Shown in pieces: positions 44,305 through 52,996 of a DNA stretch of 64,000 nucleotides. Location of the stretch: NCBI GenBank assembly GCA_024231975.1, contig JAAEQB010000102.1, positions 1 through 64,000 of the forward strand, read 5' to 3'. The translations under genes were made by a program, and so were the position numbers. This DNA is from Allobosea sp. GTDB taxonomy: Bacteria; Pseudomonadota; Alphaproteobacteria; Rhizobiales; Beijerinckiaceae. Every line of letters begins with the position of its first letter. Position 1 is the first letter of the stretch. The notes under the pieces are model-generated. The model had not been told where the DNA came from. It saw only the letters and a list, made by a program, of their open reading frames with translations, and did no database searches.

Positions 44305-45843
44305 TCAGATCCCCAGCCGCGGCACCTGGTGGGTATCGAAGGCCACGGCGACGTTCTTCGTCTCCATGTAGAAGTCGAAGGAGTAGTCGCCGCCATCGCG
44401 TCCGATGCCCGATGATTTCACCCCGCCGAACGGCGTCGGCAGATGGCGGACATTCTCCGAATTGACCCAGATCATCCCGGCCTCGAGATCACGCGCGACA
44501 CGATGGGCGCGGCCGACATCGCGGGTCCAGATATAGCCCGCGAGCCCGTACTGGACGTCGTTGGCGATGGCGATCGCATCTGCCTCGTTCTCGAACGGGA
44601 TCATCGTCAGGACCGGCCCGAAGATCTCCTCCTGGGCGATCCGCATGCCATTGCCGGCGTCGAGGTAGAGCGTCGGCTCGACATAATTGCCGGCGCCGTC
44701 CAGGGCGCGGCCACCGCCGCAGGCGATGCGGGCGCCCTCTCCCTTCGCCAGGGCTGGATAGGACAGCACCTTCTGCGCATGGCGCGGATGGATCAGCGGC
44801 CCGATCTCCGTCGCCGGGTCGAGCGGGTGGCCGACGCGCAGGCGCTTCACCCGCTCGGCGACCTTGGCCGAGAAGGCGTCGTAGATCGAGCGCTGGACGA
44901 GGGCGCGCGAGGACGAGGTGCAGCGCTCGCCATTGAGCGAGTAGATCATGAACAGCACGGCATCGAGGGCGCGATCGAGATCGGCATCCTCGAAGACGAT
45001 CACCGGGTTCTTGCCGCCGAGCTCGAAATGGACGCGCTTCAGCGTCTCCGCGCCCTGGCGCATGATGTGCTGGCCGGTCGTGGTCTCGCCGACGAAGGCG
45101 ACCGCCTTGATCGCCGGATGCTCGGTCAGCGCCTTGCCGGCGCTCTCGCCGAGGCCGTGGACGACATTGACGACGCCGGCCGGGAAGCCGTGCTTGCGGA
45201 TGGTTTCGTCCATGATCTCGCCGAGCAGCACGGCCGAGAGCGGCGACCATTCGGCCGGCTTGTGGACGACCGTGCAGCCGGCGGCGAGCGCCGGCGCGAT
45301 CTTCCAGGTCGAGAGCATGAACGGCGTGTTCCAGGGCGTGATCACCCCGACCGGGCCGATCGGCTGGCGCAGCGTGTAGTTGATATGACCCTCGTCCGGC
45401 AGCGACAGGCCGTTGCCGGCCTCCGGCGCCCGGTCGGCATAGAAGCGGAAATTCTCGGCCCCGCGCAGCGCCGCCTTCGCCATGAAGCGGATGGCCTGGC
45501 CGCTGTCGCTGCTCTCGACCAAAGCGATCTCCTCGGCCCGGGCCTCGATCGCATCAGCGATCGCGTGCAGCACGGCGCGGCGCCTGGCACCGGAGGCGTT
45601 CTTCCAGGCGGGGAAAGCCCTGCGTGCCGCCGTGGCGGCACGGTCGATCTCGGCCCCGTCGCCGGCGGCAATGACGGCCTGGCGCTCGTTCGTGGTCGGA
45701 TCGAGCGTCTCGAAGGTCGCGCCAGAGGCCGAGCGCACGGCCTCGCCGGCGATCAGATGCGGCACGGTCCCGCTCGTGAAGCGCGCCATTGCCTGGCTCG
45801 CCCGAGCGAGGTTGGCGGTGAGCTTGGTGTCGGTCGCGGTCAT
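44305..45843 (-). CDS. hpaE: 5-carboxymethyl-2-hydroxymuconate semialdehyde dehydrogenase
   Basis: A 512-residue aldehyde dehydrogenase. The catalytic glutamate is in RVHFELGGKNPVIVFEDAD, the nucleophile cysteine in LNGERCTSSSRALVQRS, and the NAD-binding region in TPWNTPFMLSTWKIAPALAAG. The C-terminal RHLPTPFGGVKSSGIGRDGGDYSFDFYMETKN is characteristic of HpaE/HpcC, which oxidises the ring-cleavage product semialdehyde. ATG 45843 overlaps the hpaF stop by four bases, so the longer frame to 45945 is not used. The neighbouring hpaD supports the assignment. Confidence 0.92.
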   Translation of the reverse strand: MTATDTKLTANLARASQAMARFTSGTVPHLIAGEAVRSASGATFETLDPTTNERQAVIAAGDGAEIDRAATAARRAFPAWKNASGARRRAVLHAIADAIEARAEEIALVESSDSGQAIRFMAKAALRGAENFRFYADRAPEAGNGLSLPDEGHINYTLRQPIGPVGVITPWNTPFMLSTWKIAPALAAGCTVVHKPAEWSPLSAVLLGEIMDETIRKHGFPAGVVNVVHGLGESAGKALTEHPAIKAVAFVGETTTGQHIMRQGAETLKRVHFELGGKNPVIVFEDADLDRALDAVLFMIYSLNGERCTSSSRALVQRSIYDAFSAKVAERVKRLRVGHPLDPATEIGPLIHPRHAQKVLSYPALAKGEGARIACGGGRALDGAGNYVEPTLYLDAGNGMRIAQEEIFGPVLTMIPFENEADAIAIANDVQYGLAGYIWTRDVGRAHRVARDLEAGMIWVNSENVRHLPTPFGGVKSSGIGRDGGDYSFDFYMETKNVAVAFDTHQVPRLGI

Positions 45844-46235
45844 GGCTTCGCCCTCGCTTTCAGGCGCTGGTGCAAATTGTTGGTCTTCAGCGACGCGGTT
45901 CCGTCGATCTCGGAGACATCGAGGCTGAGCGCCAGGCCCCGGCATCGGAAGATCTCGGCGGTCTCGCGCTCCAGCACCGCCATCAGCACCTCAGCGACGC
46001 GCCGGCGGGTCGCAGCGTCGCGCCCTTCGCCGATCCGCACGCCCACCGCGATGAAGGCATTCCCGGGATCGCCATCGGCGATCAGGTAATGGTCCCGCCG
46101 CTCGGCCCGCGTCCGCAGGCCGGCCAGCGGGAAGGCGCCGGTCTCCAGCGCGGCGGCGTGCAACGCCTCGACCAGCCGCATCGGGGCGACCTCGTCCTCC
46201 AGATTGGCGGAGTATTCGATGATGATATGGGGCAA
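45840..46235 (-). CDS. hpaF: 5-carboxymethyl-2-hydroxymuconate isomerase
   Basis: A 131-residue small isomerase of the CHMI/HpaF family. It begins PHIIIEYSANLEDE, where the N-terminal proline after the start is the catalytic base in this family (E. coli HpaF begins MPHFIVECSDN). For that reason the TTG at 46235 is chosen over the GTG at 46241, and GGGAGG then lies at a proper distance. GIFPLAG-type sequence (TGAFPLAGLRTRAERRDHYLIADG) and FIAVGVRIGEGRD follow. It is the first gene of the hpaFED series, divergent from hpaR. Confidence 0.9.
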   Translation of the reverse strand: MPHIIIEYSANLEDEVAPMRLVEALHAAALETGAFPLAGLRTRAERRDHYLIADGDPGNAFIAVGVRIGEGRDAATRRRVAEVLMAVLERETAEIFRCRGLALSLDVSEIDGTASLKTNNLHQRLKARAKP

Positions 46236-46253
46236 ACGCACCTCCCAATGCCC

Positions 46254-46276
46254 AAATTAGATAACATGTTAAATTT
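46254..46276. promoter_or_regulatory. Candidate HpaR operator in the hpaF/hpaR intergenic region
   Basis: A perfect TAACATGTTA palindrome (46262-46271) lies in an AT-rich stretch between divergent hpaF and hpaR, about 20 bases upstream of the hpaF ribosome-binding site. MarR-family repressors such as HpaR bind palindromes of this size in their own divergent promoters. Binding is inferred from position. Confidence 0.5.
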
Positions 46277-46352
46277 CTCATCGCAAGCGCATTCGCTCGC
46301 GTTTGGCTGCGACCATCGTTAGGGTGCCGCCGATTCCCGACGGATCTCACGC

Positions 46353-46865
46353 TTGACCGACAACAAGACGATAGGCGCCACCAGCCCGGCAGCGACCCGG
46401 CTAAGGCTGCGCCATTTCTCCAAGTCGCTGCCAATGTCGCTGCTGCGGGCGCGCGAATCGGTGATGCGGCATTTCCGCAAGTCGCTGCGCGAATTCGGCG
46501 TCACCGAGCAGCAATGGCGCGTGCTGCGCGCGCTCAGCACCAAGCCGCAGATGGAGGTGGCGGAGCTGGCGCGGGCGACCTTCCTGTTAGGTCCCAGCCT
46601 GTCGCGGATCCTCGTCGATCTCGACCAGCGCGGCCTGATCCTGCGCGAGCCCGATCCGGCCGATCTGCGCCGCTGGATGATCTCGCTCAGCCCCTCCGGC
46701 TCGGCCCTCATCGATAATGTGACGCCGGTGTCGGAGGCGATCTATCGCGAGATCAGCCAGCGCTTCGGCGAGGACAGGCTTAGCCAGTTGCAGGATCTGC
46801 TCGCCGAGCTCGAGGAGGCCATGGCCGGCCTCGGCAATGACGGGCCGGACGCGCCAGCTGATTGA
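46353..46865 (+). CDS. hpaR: MarR-family regulator of homoprotocatechuate degradation
   Basis: A 170-residue winged-helix protein. RLRHFSKSLPMSLLRARESVMRHFR, then FGVTEQQWRVLRALSTKP and LLGPSLSRILVDLDQRGLILREPDPADLRRW, match HpaR of the MarR family, which represses hpa genes until the aromatic acid is present. The start is probably the TTG at 46353, since the family's N-terminal helix begins before the next ATG at 46434; no strong ribosome-binding site is visible. Divergent from hpaF, which fits direct control. Confidence 0.9.
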   Translation: MTDNKTIGATSPAATRLRLRHFSKSLPMSLLRARESVMRHFRKSLREFGVTEQQWRVLRALSTKPQMEVAELARATFLLGPSLSRILVDLDQRGLILREPDPADLRRWMISLSPSGSALIDNVTPVSEAIYREISQRFGEDRLSQLQDLLAELEEAMAGLGNDGPDAPAD

Positions 46866-47457
46866 CGGGCTGGGCCGCCACGGCGCCCGCTGCCTGGCGA
46901 TATGGGTTTGGGGCTATCCTCCGCCGGCGCGCATCGACGTGCCTGCCGCGGCCGCCATTGGAGGCATCGGCGGAGAGCTGGAGAGAGCTCTGATCGGAGC
47001 GCCTCGCCGGGGTAAGGCCTCGGAAGACCATCTGCGCCGCCCGTCTGTGCCAAGCGGGCGGCAGGTCATTCATGATGCGGAAGGAAACATCTTCCGTCTC
47101 AAGGGCTTGGTAGAACCTTCGAGAAAACATGGTGTATCGCCTACAACCTCAAGCGCACCTGATCGATCATCATGGCAGCCGTCTGATCGCGCAAAGCTCG
47201 GATCAGCATGAAACAACCGCGACGTCAGCAATGAACGCGCCCAGAATACGCAGGCCACCGCCACCTACGCCCCCGCGCGCACAGATTTCCCAGTCGTTCG
47301 TGGAAGGCGCCGAATTGGAACCGACGCGCAGATGGCCGAGGGACACACCGAGCCGAAGCCGGGCCACGCTCCGCTTGCCGCCATCGAAATACTCGGTGAC
47401 GACAGAGGCGTCCGCGGAGTCTCGCTGCAAGGCGGTGGTGGTTGGCTTCGGACGGCG
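46866..47457. other. Gene-poor stretch between hpaR and an AT-rich orphan gene
   Basis: About 590 bases. Several open frames of 65-125 codons cross it on both strands, for example 46837-47211 (plus) and 47203-47430 (minus), but none has a ribosome-binding site plus domain resemblance. Base composition falls toward the right. It may contain a decayed gene; I cannot identify one. Confidence 0.45.
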
Positions 47458-47892
47458 CTAGTGTTGCAGCTTTGTCGCCTTCTTGTCAGAAAAGAATCTG
47501 ACTACATCAAACGCGCTTTCGCGCGGTAGAAATTTAATGTTTCCTTGGATTGCTCCATAAGATTCTAATATATCTTTGTCTTCAGGTTGAATATCATAAA
47601 CTTCAAAAGGCCATCTTTTAAATTGAAAGTCCTGACAAAAGCTTGAGCTTAATAGCTGTATATTAAAATGACCGTAAAATTTACTCCTGAATTCAATTAT
47701 ATATTGAACCCAATCGGGATTGCCCTCTACGGATGTAATAGTTAATTCGTCTTGCTTTACCATAAAGCTCCTAATGTCATGAAACAAATTGTCTGATCTT
47801 ATAATCAGCGACGTGTCGCATCCATCATGATAGCGGAATTTATCTCCCGGCCAAACGAAGTTTGACCTAAAAGTTACACGCAGAATATTCAT
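47458..47892 (-). CDS. AT-rich orphan protein, immunity-protein-like
   Basis: A 144-residue protein rich in Phe, Asp, Ser and Tyr (MNILRVTFRSNFVWPGDKFRY..., SFCQDFQFKRWPFEVYDIQPED). The gene is clearly more AT-rich than all its neighbours and uses AAA, TTT, ATA and AAT codons that are rare elsewhere here. This points to horizontal transfer. Size, acidity and aromatic content resemble small immunity proteins of contact-dependent toxins, but I cannot match it to a named family. GGGGGAG lies five bases before the ATG. No toxin gene lies next to it; a chemoreceptor gene is upstream on the same strand. Confidence 0.72.
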   Translation of the reverse strand: MNILRVTFRSNFVWPGDKFRYHDGCDTSLIIRSDNLFHDIRSFMVKQDELTITSVEGNPDWVQYIIEFRSKFYGHFNIQLLSSSFCQDFQFKRWPFEVYDIQPEDKDILESYGAIQGNIKFLPRESAFDVVRFFSDKKATKLQH

Positions 47893-47918
47893 GTGACTCC
47901 CCCGAGTCTCCGCCCCGA

Positions 47919-49757
47919 TCATCGATGCTTGGACTGTTGTCCCGACGCGCCTACAATCAGCATCGGCGGGTTAGTCCTTGGGCGTGCGTGAGCGACGGAG
48001 CTCAGGCGATGGTGGAGCTGTTGCAGTTCGGTCAAACTCGACGCGCCGCTTCTTTGTGGTGGCTGGGGCGTTGCCAAGCTGTCTGCTAACCTAAAGTCGG
48101 CGATCATCACCTCTAGCTGATCGGTCGCCTGTTGCAGTTCGGCAGCAACGGCTGCGCTCTCCTCAGCCATCGAGGAATTGCGTTGGGTCATGCCGTCCAT
48201 GTGAGCGACGGCTTTCGCGACTTCCTCGATGCCGTTGGCCTGTTCATGCGACGCGCTTGTTATGTCGCTGAGCGCCACGGCAACGCTGGTAGAGGAGTGG
48301 ACGATTTCAGAGAGAGCAGCGCCGGCGGCCCGGACGAGTTTGACCCCGCTTTCGACTTGCTGTGATGAGTTTTCAATTAACATTTTGATATTATTCGCCG
48401 ATTCCGCCGACCGCTGAGCCAGAGAGCGGACCTCCGCCGCGACGACAGCGAACCCTCTGCCAGCGTCGCCGGCCCTGGCGGCTTCCACCGCCGCATTCAG
48501 TGCGAGCAGATTAGTCTGGAAAGCGATGCCGTCGATGACGCGAACGATCTCAGCGATGTCTTTGGAAGCCTTTTCGATGCTTTCCATCGCCAGTACGGCG
48601 TCATTGACGATCACGCCGCCGTGGTTGGCTGCCTTGTTGGCGTCGGCCCCGAGCACCGTAGCTTCGCAGGCGCGCTCATAGGTCTGCTTGACTGACGCCG
48701 CAAGTTCCTCGGTAGTTGCCGCAGTTTCCTCAAGCGATGACGCCTGCCCTTCGGTCCGCTCTGCCAAAGCGTTGCTGTCGCTGCTGATGCGGCGTGTTCC
48801 AGCGTTGATCTGGATCGCGATCGCACTCACGGCCTGTATGATGGACGAGAAGGAATCAAGCAGCTCATTGATTCCTGCGCAAAGCTCACCGATTTCACCG
48901 CTCTTGCCCGCCGTTGGGATGCGTAGCGTCAGGTCCTTGGATCGGGTCGCGGCAATGACCGAACGGGTTTCGGCGACCGCACTCTCGATCGCAGCCGCAG
49001 CTTGCTTTTGGGCGGTAATGTCGGTGGCGAATTTTACGACCTTCCACGGTCTTCCGTGCGGGTCCAAGATCGGGTTGTAGCTTGCCTGAATCCACACGCT
49101 ACGGCCATCTTTGCCGATGCGGCGATACTGACCCTCATCGTACTCGCCGCTGCCCAGCTGTTTCCAGAACTTGGCGTATGCCGGGTGACCGTGTTCTGAT
49201 GGTTCTACAAAAATGGAGTGGTGGCGCCCGCGAATCTCATCAAGTGAATAACCCACGGTCCGCAGAAAGTTTTCATTAGCTGTCAAGATCTTGCCAGCCA
49301 AGTCGAACTCAATCACGGCCTGTGATTTCGAGATCGCGGCGAGTTGACCTTCGGCATTTGAGGTGATGCCCTTTGATTTGGTGATGTCGGTCGCGTACTT
49401 GATCACCTTGGTCGGGGTCTTGCCGTTTCCGCCGCCGATTGGCGTGTACGTTGCCTGGAGCCAGATCCGCCGGCCTCCCTTGGCGACCCGCTCGAATTCA
49501 GCCTGGAAGGCGGTGCCTCCATTCAAGTCTCGCCAGAAGCTACGATAGGCTTCTGTCTCGCGTTCTGCAGCCGGCACGAATATGGAATGATGCCTACCGA
49601 CGACGTCGTTGCGATCATACCCGACGGTCGCGAGAAAAAGGTCGTTGGCTTCGAGGATGCGGCCCTCAAGGTCAAATTCGATCACTGCCTGCCAACGCCG
49701 TATCGCAGCCACTTCCGCTGTCGCCTGGGAGTGTTTCCAGCCGGCTAATAATTTCAT
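47919..49757 (-). CDS. Soluble methyl-accepting chemotaxis protein with two PAS domains
   Basis: A 612-residue receptor without membrane helices. Two PAS domains (about residues 18-130 and 140-255) are internal duplicates, each with an AVIEFDL...ILxANxxFLxTVGY start and a GRHHSIFV segment. They are followed by a short HAMP-like part and the signalling domain (about 320-560). The signalling tip reads VRVIDGIAFQTNLLALNAAVEAARAGDAGRGFAVVA, the invariant receptor hairpin. PAS proteins of this sort often sense redox or oxygen via a bound cofactor. No CheR-tether pentapeptide is visible at the end. No che genes are near. It sits in the patch with insertion-sequence debris. Confidence 0.92.
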   Translation of the reverse strand: MKLLAGWKHSQATAEVAAIRRWQAVIEFDLEGRILEANDLFLATVGYDRNDVVGRHHSIFVPAAERETEAYRSFWRDLNGGTAFQAEFERVAKGGRRIWLQATYTPIGGGNGKTPTKVIKYATDITKSKGITSNAEGQLAAISKSQAVIEFDLAGKILTANENFLRTVGYSLDEIRGRHHSIFVEPSEHGHPAYAKFWKQLGSGEYDEGQYRRIGKDGRSVWIQASYNPILDPHGRPWKVVKFATDITAQKQAAAAIESAVAETRSVIAATRSKDLTLRIPTAGKSGEIGELCAGINELLDSFSSIIQAVSAIAIQINAGTRRISSDSNALAERTEGQASSLEETAATTEELAASVKQTYERACEATVLGADANKAANHGGVIVNDAVLAMESIEKASKDIAEIVRVIDGIAFQTNLLALNAAVEAARAGDAGRGFAVVAAEVRSLAQRSAESANNIKMLIENSSQQVESGVKLVRAAGAALSEIVHSSTSVAVALSDITSASHEQANGIEEVAKAVAHMDGMTQRNSSMAEESAAVAAELQQATDQLEVMIADFRLADSLATPQPPQRSGASSLTELQQLHHRLSSVAHARPRTNPPMLIVGASGQQSKHR

Positions 49758-49929
49758 GGTCTCTGCAAGGCCCCTGTTAAGTGCAGCGACCTCATAAATT
49801 AAAAAAATCTAAGATGTTACTAAAGGTTATATAGGTTACAAGACTGCGATATTAACACTTTAGAAAGGAAGATGACTGTCATATAATCTTTATGTAGATT
49901 GAAGTTGGAGCAGATCCGTTTCTGTGGAC

Positions 49930-50260
49930 TGTTCACGGCTATGGCGGGCCAGGTCAGCTCATGATGCAGCCGCTCGTATTCGATGAGCGAGAGGTGGCCC
50001 GGCGCCGAGTGGGGGGCGTGACAGGTTGTAGAACCTTCGATGCAGCTGAAGACCGCCATCCGAGCCTCGCTGTGCGAGCGGAAGCGGTTCCGGTCAAGCA
50101 GCTCGCATTCCCGCGTCGCGAAGTAGCTCTCGCACATGGGGTTGTCGTCGGCATCGCCGACCGAGCCGGTCGAGGGGCTGACGCCGGCGTCCTTGCAGCG
50201 GCTGCCGAAAGCCAGCGCGGTATGTCGCGAGCCCTGATCGCTATGGTGGATGACGTTCAA
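49930..50260 (-). pseudogene. IS3-family transposase OrfB, C-terminal fragment
   Basis: About 105 codons read VIHHSDQGSRHTALAFGSRC, GSVGDADDNPMCESYFATRECELL and LSLIEYERLHHE. These are the second and third catalytic-region motifs (HSDxGsqy, GDxxDNAxxES) of IS3-type integrases. The first catalytic aspartate and the DNA-binding part are missing. The original stop is lost and the frame runs on to 49820. Confidence 0.85.
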
Positions 50261-50264
50261 GGCG

Positions 50265-50423
50265 ATCTGCGAGACCCGCGTTCGCTATGGCTACCGGACA
50301 CGCGACGATGCCCGTGCCGACGTGTTCGATTACATCGAGCGGTTCTACAACGCCGTTCTCAGGCACTCGACCATCGGCTACATCAGCCCGGTCGAGTCCG
50401 AAAAGAAGGCGGGATTAGCCTAA
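50265..50423 (+). pseudogene. IS3-family transposase OrfB fragment with internal deletion
   Basis: The plus strand encodes ICETRVRYGYR, which is from near the start of IS3 OrfB. It is followed directly by DDARADVFDYIERFYNAV and RHSTIGYISPVESEKKAGLA-stop, the protein's C-terminus. The whole catalytic core between has been lost. Confidence 0.8.
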
Positions 50424-50504
50424 CCGACTGTCCACAGAGCCGGCAGCAGGCCAATGGAATCAGATGCTAAAACAGCTGTCCACACCCACCTGCGCACAGA
50501 CCTC

Positions 50505-52328
50505 CTAGAGTTCTACTGCCGCTTGGATGCAATTTCGGCCTGCCGCCTTGGCACGGTACAGAGCGGCATCTGCTCGGGCGATCAGTTCGGGCCAGGTCGG
50601 AGCTCCGCGAGCAACGCCGAAGCTGGCGGTGAGGGCGATGCGGTGTCCGCTGTCCGTGATAATCTGATGCTTTTGAAGCGCTAAGCGCAGCTTCTCGGCC
50701 AGCGCAATGGCGCCTGACAATGGGTGTCCTGAGATGAGGATGGCGAACTCCTCTCCTCCGAAGCGCGCGGCTATGTCGGTTGCGCGCAGCATCGTCAGCA
50801 TCACCTGCCCAACTTCTTTTAGTACTTGGTCTCCCACCGGATGACCGTTGCCATCGTTGATCTCCTTGAAATGATCGATGTCCAAGAGGATGAGGCTGGG
50901 GGTATCTTCCTGCCGGCAGCTGGCGATGGCGCCCGCTCCGATCTGGTCGAATGCACGGCGATTCATCAATCCGGTGAGCCCATCGGTCTCGGCCTGCCGC
51001 TTCAGTTGCTGCATCAGCGATACCCTCTCTACCAGCTTGAAGGCGAGAATATCGATCGCATTGAAGAGGCGACGTATTTCGCTAACCTGCGCTGGCGCAC
51101 GGCTCCCCGAGGTGAACCGATCCTGTGCAAGAGCGATCACCTGGTCCCGCGCCAGTAAGAGGGGTTTGAACAAGAAGCGCTGGATCGAAACGGCGATTCC
51201 TATAGTGAAAAACAGGGCAAGAGACCCGATGAAAGCCGCGATCATGAACTCCGATTGGGCTTGGTCCCTTACCCTGATGGTTCTGTCAATCATAGCGCCC
51301 ATGAAGCGAGACGTTAGGCTATCGATCAACTTCAGGCTTTGGCCATAGCGCTCGGTGAGCTGCGCTGCTGATAGCGAATAGGGCTCTTCACGCCGACTTT
51401 CCACAATCAGCGTGTCGACAAGGGACAAGGCCTCCCCAAGGAATTTCCCACGAACTCCCTCTCGTTCCGCAGCCAATTGCGATACTTCGTGCAAAGATGC
51501 AGTCTTGGCCTCGGTAAGCTGCCAGAGTTCGAGAATCCGTCCTCGCATCGAGCGGCTGTCGATCAGATTTTGGAGGGGGATCGGCTGATTAGTGGCAATC
51601 GGTCCGATGATATGGCACAGGACTCGACCACCATAGTCGCGCAATTTGCTAAGGGTGATACCGGCGATGACCGGCGAGACCAGATTTGGATTGGATTTGA
51701 TGAGTGTGTCGCCATGCGCACGAACGATCTCACCGAATCGGTCGGCCGCCCGGAACAAGGCTTGTGTCGCCAGTTCCACATCTTCGATCCGCAGCGTGGA
51801 AAGTGGGATCGCAGCAGCAAGGTCAACTTTGTCTCTCGCTTCCGTCAATTCGCGACGAACTTCCATCAGTAGGTCCGCCGGGACCGGCCGGGCCTGTACC
51901 CCTGCCGGGGTCCGCTGCTCGGCAGCTAGAGCAGCAAGCGCTGCATCAGTGCGGCCACGAAACTCCGCCAACTGCTTCACCGACGCGCTGTCGATCGACG
52001 GCTCTTCCGCAATGACGGCATTGGTCGGTCCGCGCTCGCCGCCGACTAGGGCTGCTGCCTCCAAGGTCAGGCGAAAACGTGTGATATCGTAGGCGTCCTG
52101 CCGAGCCTGAGCGAAGCTGCTATAGGAATGGCGGATGTTCGTTATCGCGAGCGCCGCGGTGCAGAGCAAGACGATAGCCAGCGCGAGCCATAGCTGGATA
52201 CCCAGACGGCCGCTCGCGCCGGGAGGCTCTGGCTCAACGGAACCAACGGCTGCCTTCATCGAATTCATTGTCTCGCAGTGGCGACGTTGTGTGGCCTGAT
52301 CACCGTCCTGTAATGATAGAGCATTCAT
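50505..52328 (-). CDS. Membrane-bound diguanylate cyclase (GGDEF)
   Basis: A 607-residue protein that should make cyclic di-GMP. Two membrane helices (about residues 46-65 and 363-385) frame a periplasmic sensor of about 300 residues with no named domain. A short linker leads to the GGDEF domain (about 440-607). The active-site loop is GGEEF (ARFGGEEFAIL), and the RxxD inhibitory site (RATD) lies five residues before it, so product feedback is expected. DHFKEINDGNGHPVGD carries the metal aspartate. The start could also be ATG 52268. It is flanked on both sides by transposase fragments, suggesting acquisition with mobile DNA. Confidence 0.92.
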   Translation of the reverse strand: MNALSLQDGDQATQRRHCETMNSMKAAVGSVEPEPPGASGRLGIQLWLALAIVLLCTAALAITNIRHSYSSFAQARQDAYDITRFRLTLEAAALVGGERGPTNAVIAEEPSIDSASVKQLAEFRGRTDAALAALAAEQRTPAGVQARPVPADLLMEVRRELTEARDKVDLAAAIPLSTLRIEDVELATQALFRAADRFGEIVRAHGDTLIKSNPNLVSPVIAGITLSKLRDYGGRVLCHIIGPIATNQPIPLQNLIDSRSMRGRILELWQLTEAKTASLHEVSQLAAEREGVRGKFLGEALSLVDTLIVESRREEPYSLSAAQLTERYGQSLKLIDSLTSRFMGAMIDRTIRVRDQAQSEFMIAAFIGSLALFFTIGIAVSIQRFLFKPLLLARDQVIALAQDRFTSGSRAPAQVSEIRRLFNAIDILAFKLVERVSLMQQLKRQAETDGLTGLMNRRAFDQIGAGAIASCRQEDTPSLILLDIDHFKEINDGNGHPVGDQVLKEVGQVMLTMLRATDIAARFGGEEFAILISGHPLSGAIALAEKLRLALQKHQIITDSGHRIALTASFGVARGAPTWPELIARADAALYRAKAAGRNCIQAAVEL

Positions 52329-52733
52329 TAATCTACCTTCACAGCATGCCTGATTTGGGGGCAGAAGACCGTTGCGCCGTTGGCTCGCATAACTATGCCG
52401 GCTAATAAACTTCGCGTTGCTTCAACTGAACGTAGCGCTGTTTTCAGGCTGCGGTCCCGAACGGCTTGTCGTAGACGGTGGCCTTAATCTGACAGGCGAT
52501 GGCCGTGACCGACGCTCAACGGTGAATGCAAGGTGGCAATAGGACACGAGCAGAAGATCGGCCTGCGGGTCGCAGACCCTGCAGGCTGTCCCCCGCGGCA
52601 AGTCCTAGCTAGACGCACCGGCCGTTCGTCGCTCTCGGCGAGAAGGCTGCCGGCTCGGCGACTTTCTGTAACCCGCCGTTCCGACCACGCTTTCATCGCA
52701 ACACGCTGATGAGCCCAGTCTGACGATCCTGAT
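52329..52733. other. Intergenic region between the cyclase and IS debris, no gene recognised
   Basis: About 400 bases. It likely contains the cyclase promoter at its left end. Short open frames on both strands have no starts or domains I recognise. It is probably more IS-derived or decayed sequence, but no transposase motif could be read. Confidence 0.4.
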
Positions 52734-52895
52734 TTGGCGGATCGTTTTGTATGTAAGCTTGAGCCGGAGGACGAGGTGCGCCGCTCCGAGGTGATCACCG
52801 GGGCGAAAGGTCGGCGGCGTTGGAGCGCCGACGACCGCGCGAAGATTCTTGAAGAGACACTGGCTCCCGGAGCGGTGGGGTCCGAGGCTGCGCGC
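52734..52895 (+). pseudogene. IS66-family TnpA, N-terminal fragment
   Basis: About 50 codons with VRRSEVITGAKGRRRWSADD and AKILEETLAPGA match the helix-turn-helix start of the IS66 orfA protein, then break off. TGTAAGCT near 52750 resembles the inner edge of IS66 termini. It abuts an IS3 fragment on the other strand. Confidence 0.7.
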
Positions 52896-52897
52896 CG

Positions 52898-52956
52898 GCC
52901 CTCTGTTCCTTCAGCATGCCGATGATCTGCTCTGCCGTGAACCGAGAGGGGCGCAT
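52898..52956 (-). pseudogene. IS3-family OrfA, first ~20 codons
   Basis: From ATG 52956 the minus strand encodes MRPSRFTAEQIIGMLKEQ, the standard opening of IS3-type orfA (KSRFTEEQIIGVLKE), with AAGGAGG upstream. After about 20 codons it runs into the IS66 fragment. This is too short to be a gene. Confidence 0.75.
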
Positions 52957-52996
52957 CGTCCGCCTCCTTGGGTGACGGCTCTACCGTTCGCCATCG

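Larger units (their letters stand above)
49921..50438. mobile_element. Remnant of two IS3-family elements joined head to head
   Basis: A 9-bp inverted pair (TCTGTGGAC at 49921-49929 and GTCCACAGA at 50430-50438) bounds two opposite-facing IS3 transposase C-terminal fragments. Each fragment points outward to the matching end, as the right end of an IS3-type element would. Their inner ends meet at about 50260-50265. No complete transposase remains, so it is immobile. Confidence 0.6.

Noticed and set aside
44305..45945. Longer HpaE start giving 546 residues
   Set aside because: The extension lies inside hpaF; ATG 45843 forms a four-base overlap typical of coupled genes and fits family length.
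46780..47130. A 116-codon minus-strand frame after hpaR
   Set aside because: It overlaps the hpaR coding end, lacks a ribosome-binding site and shows no recognisable domain; recorded only as part of the gene-poor stretch.
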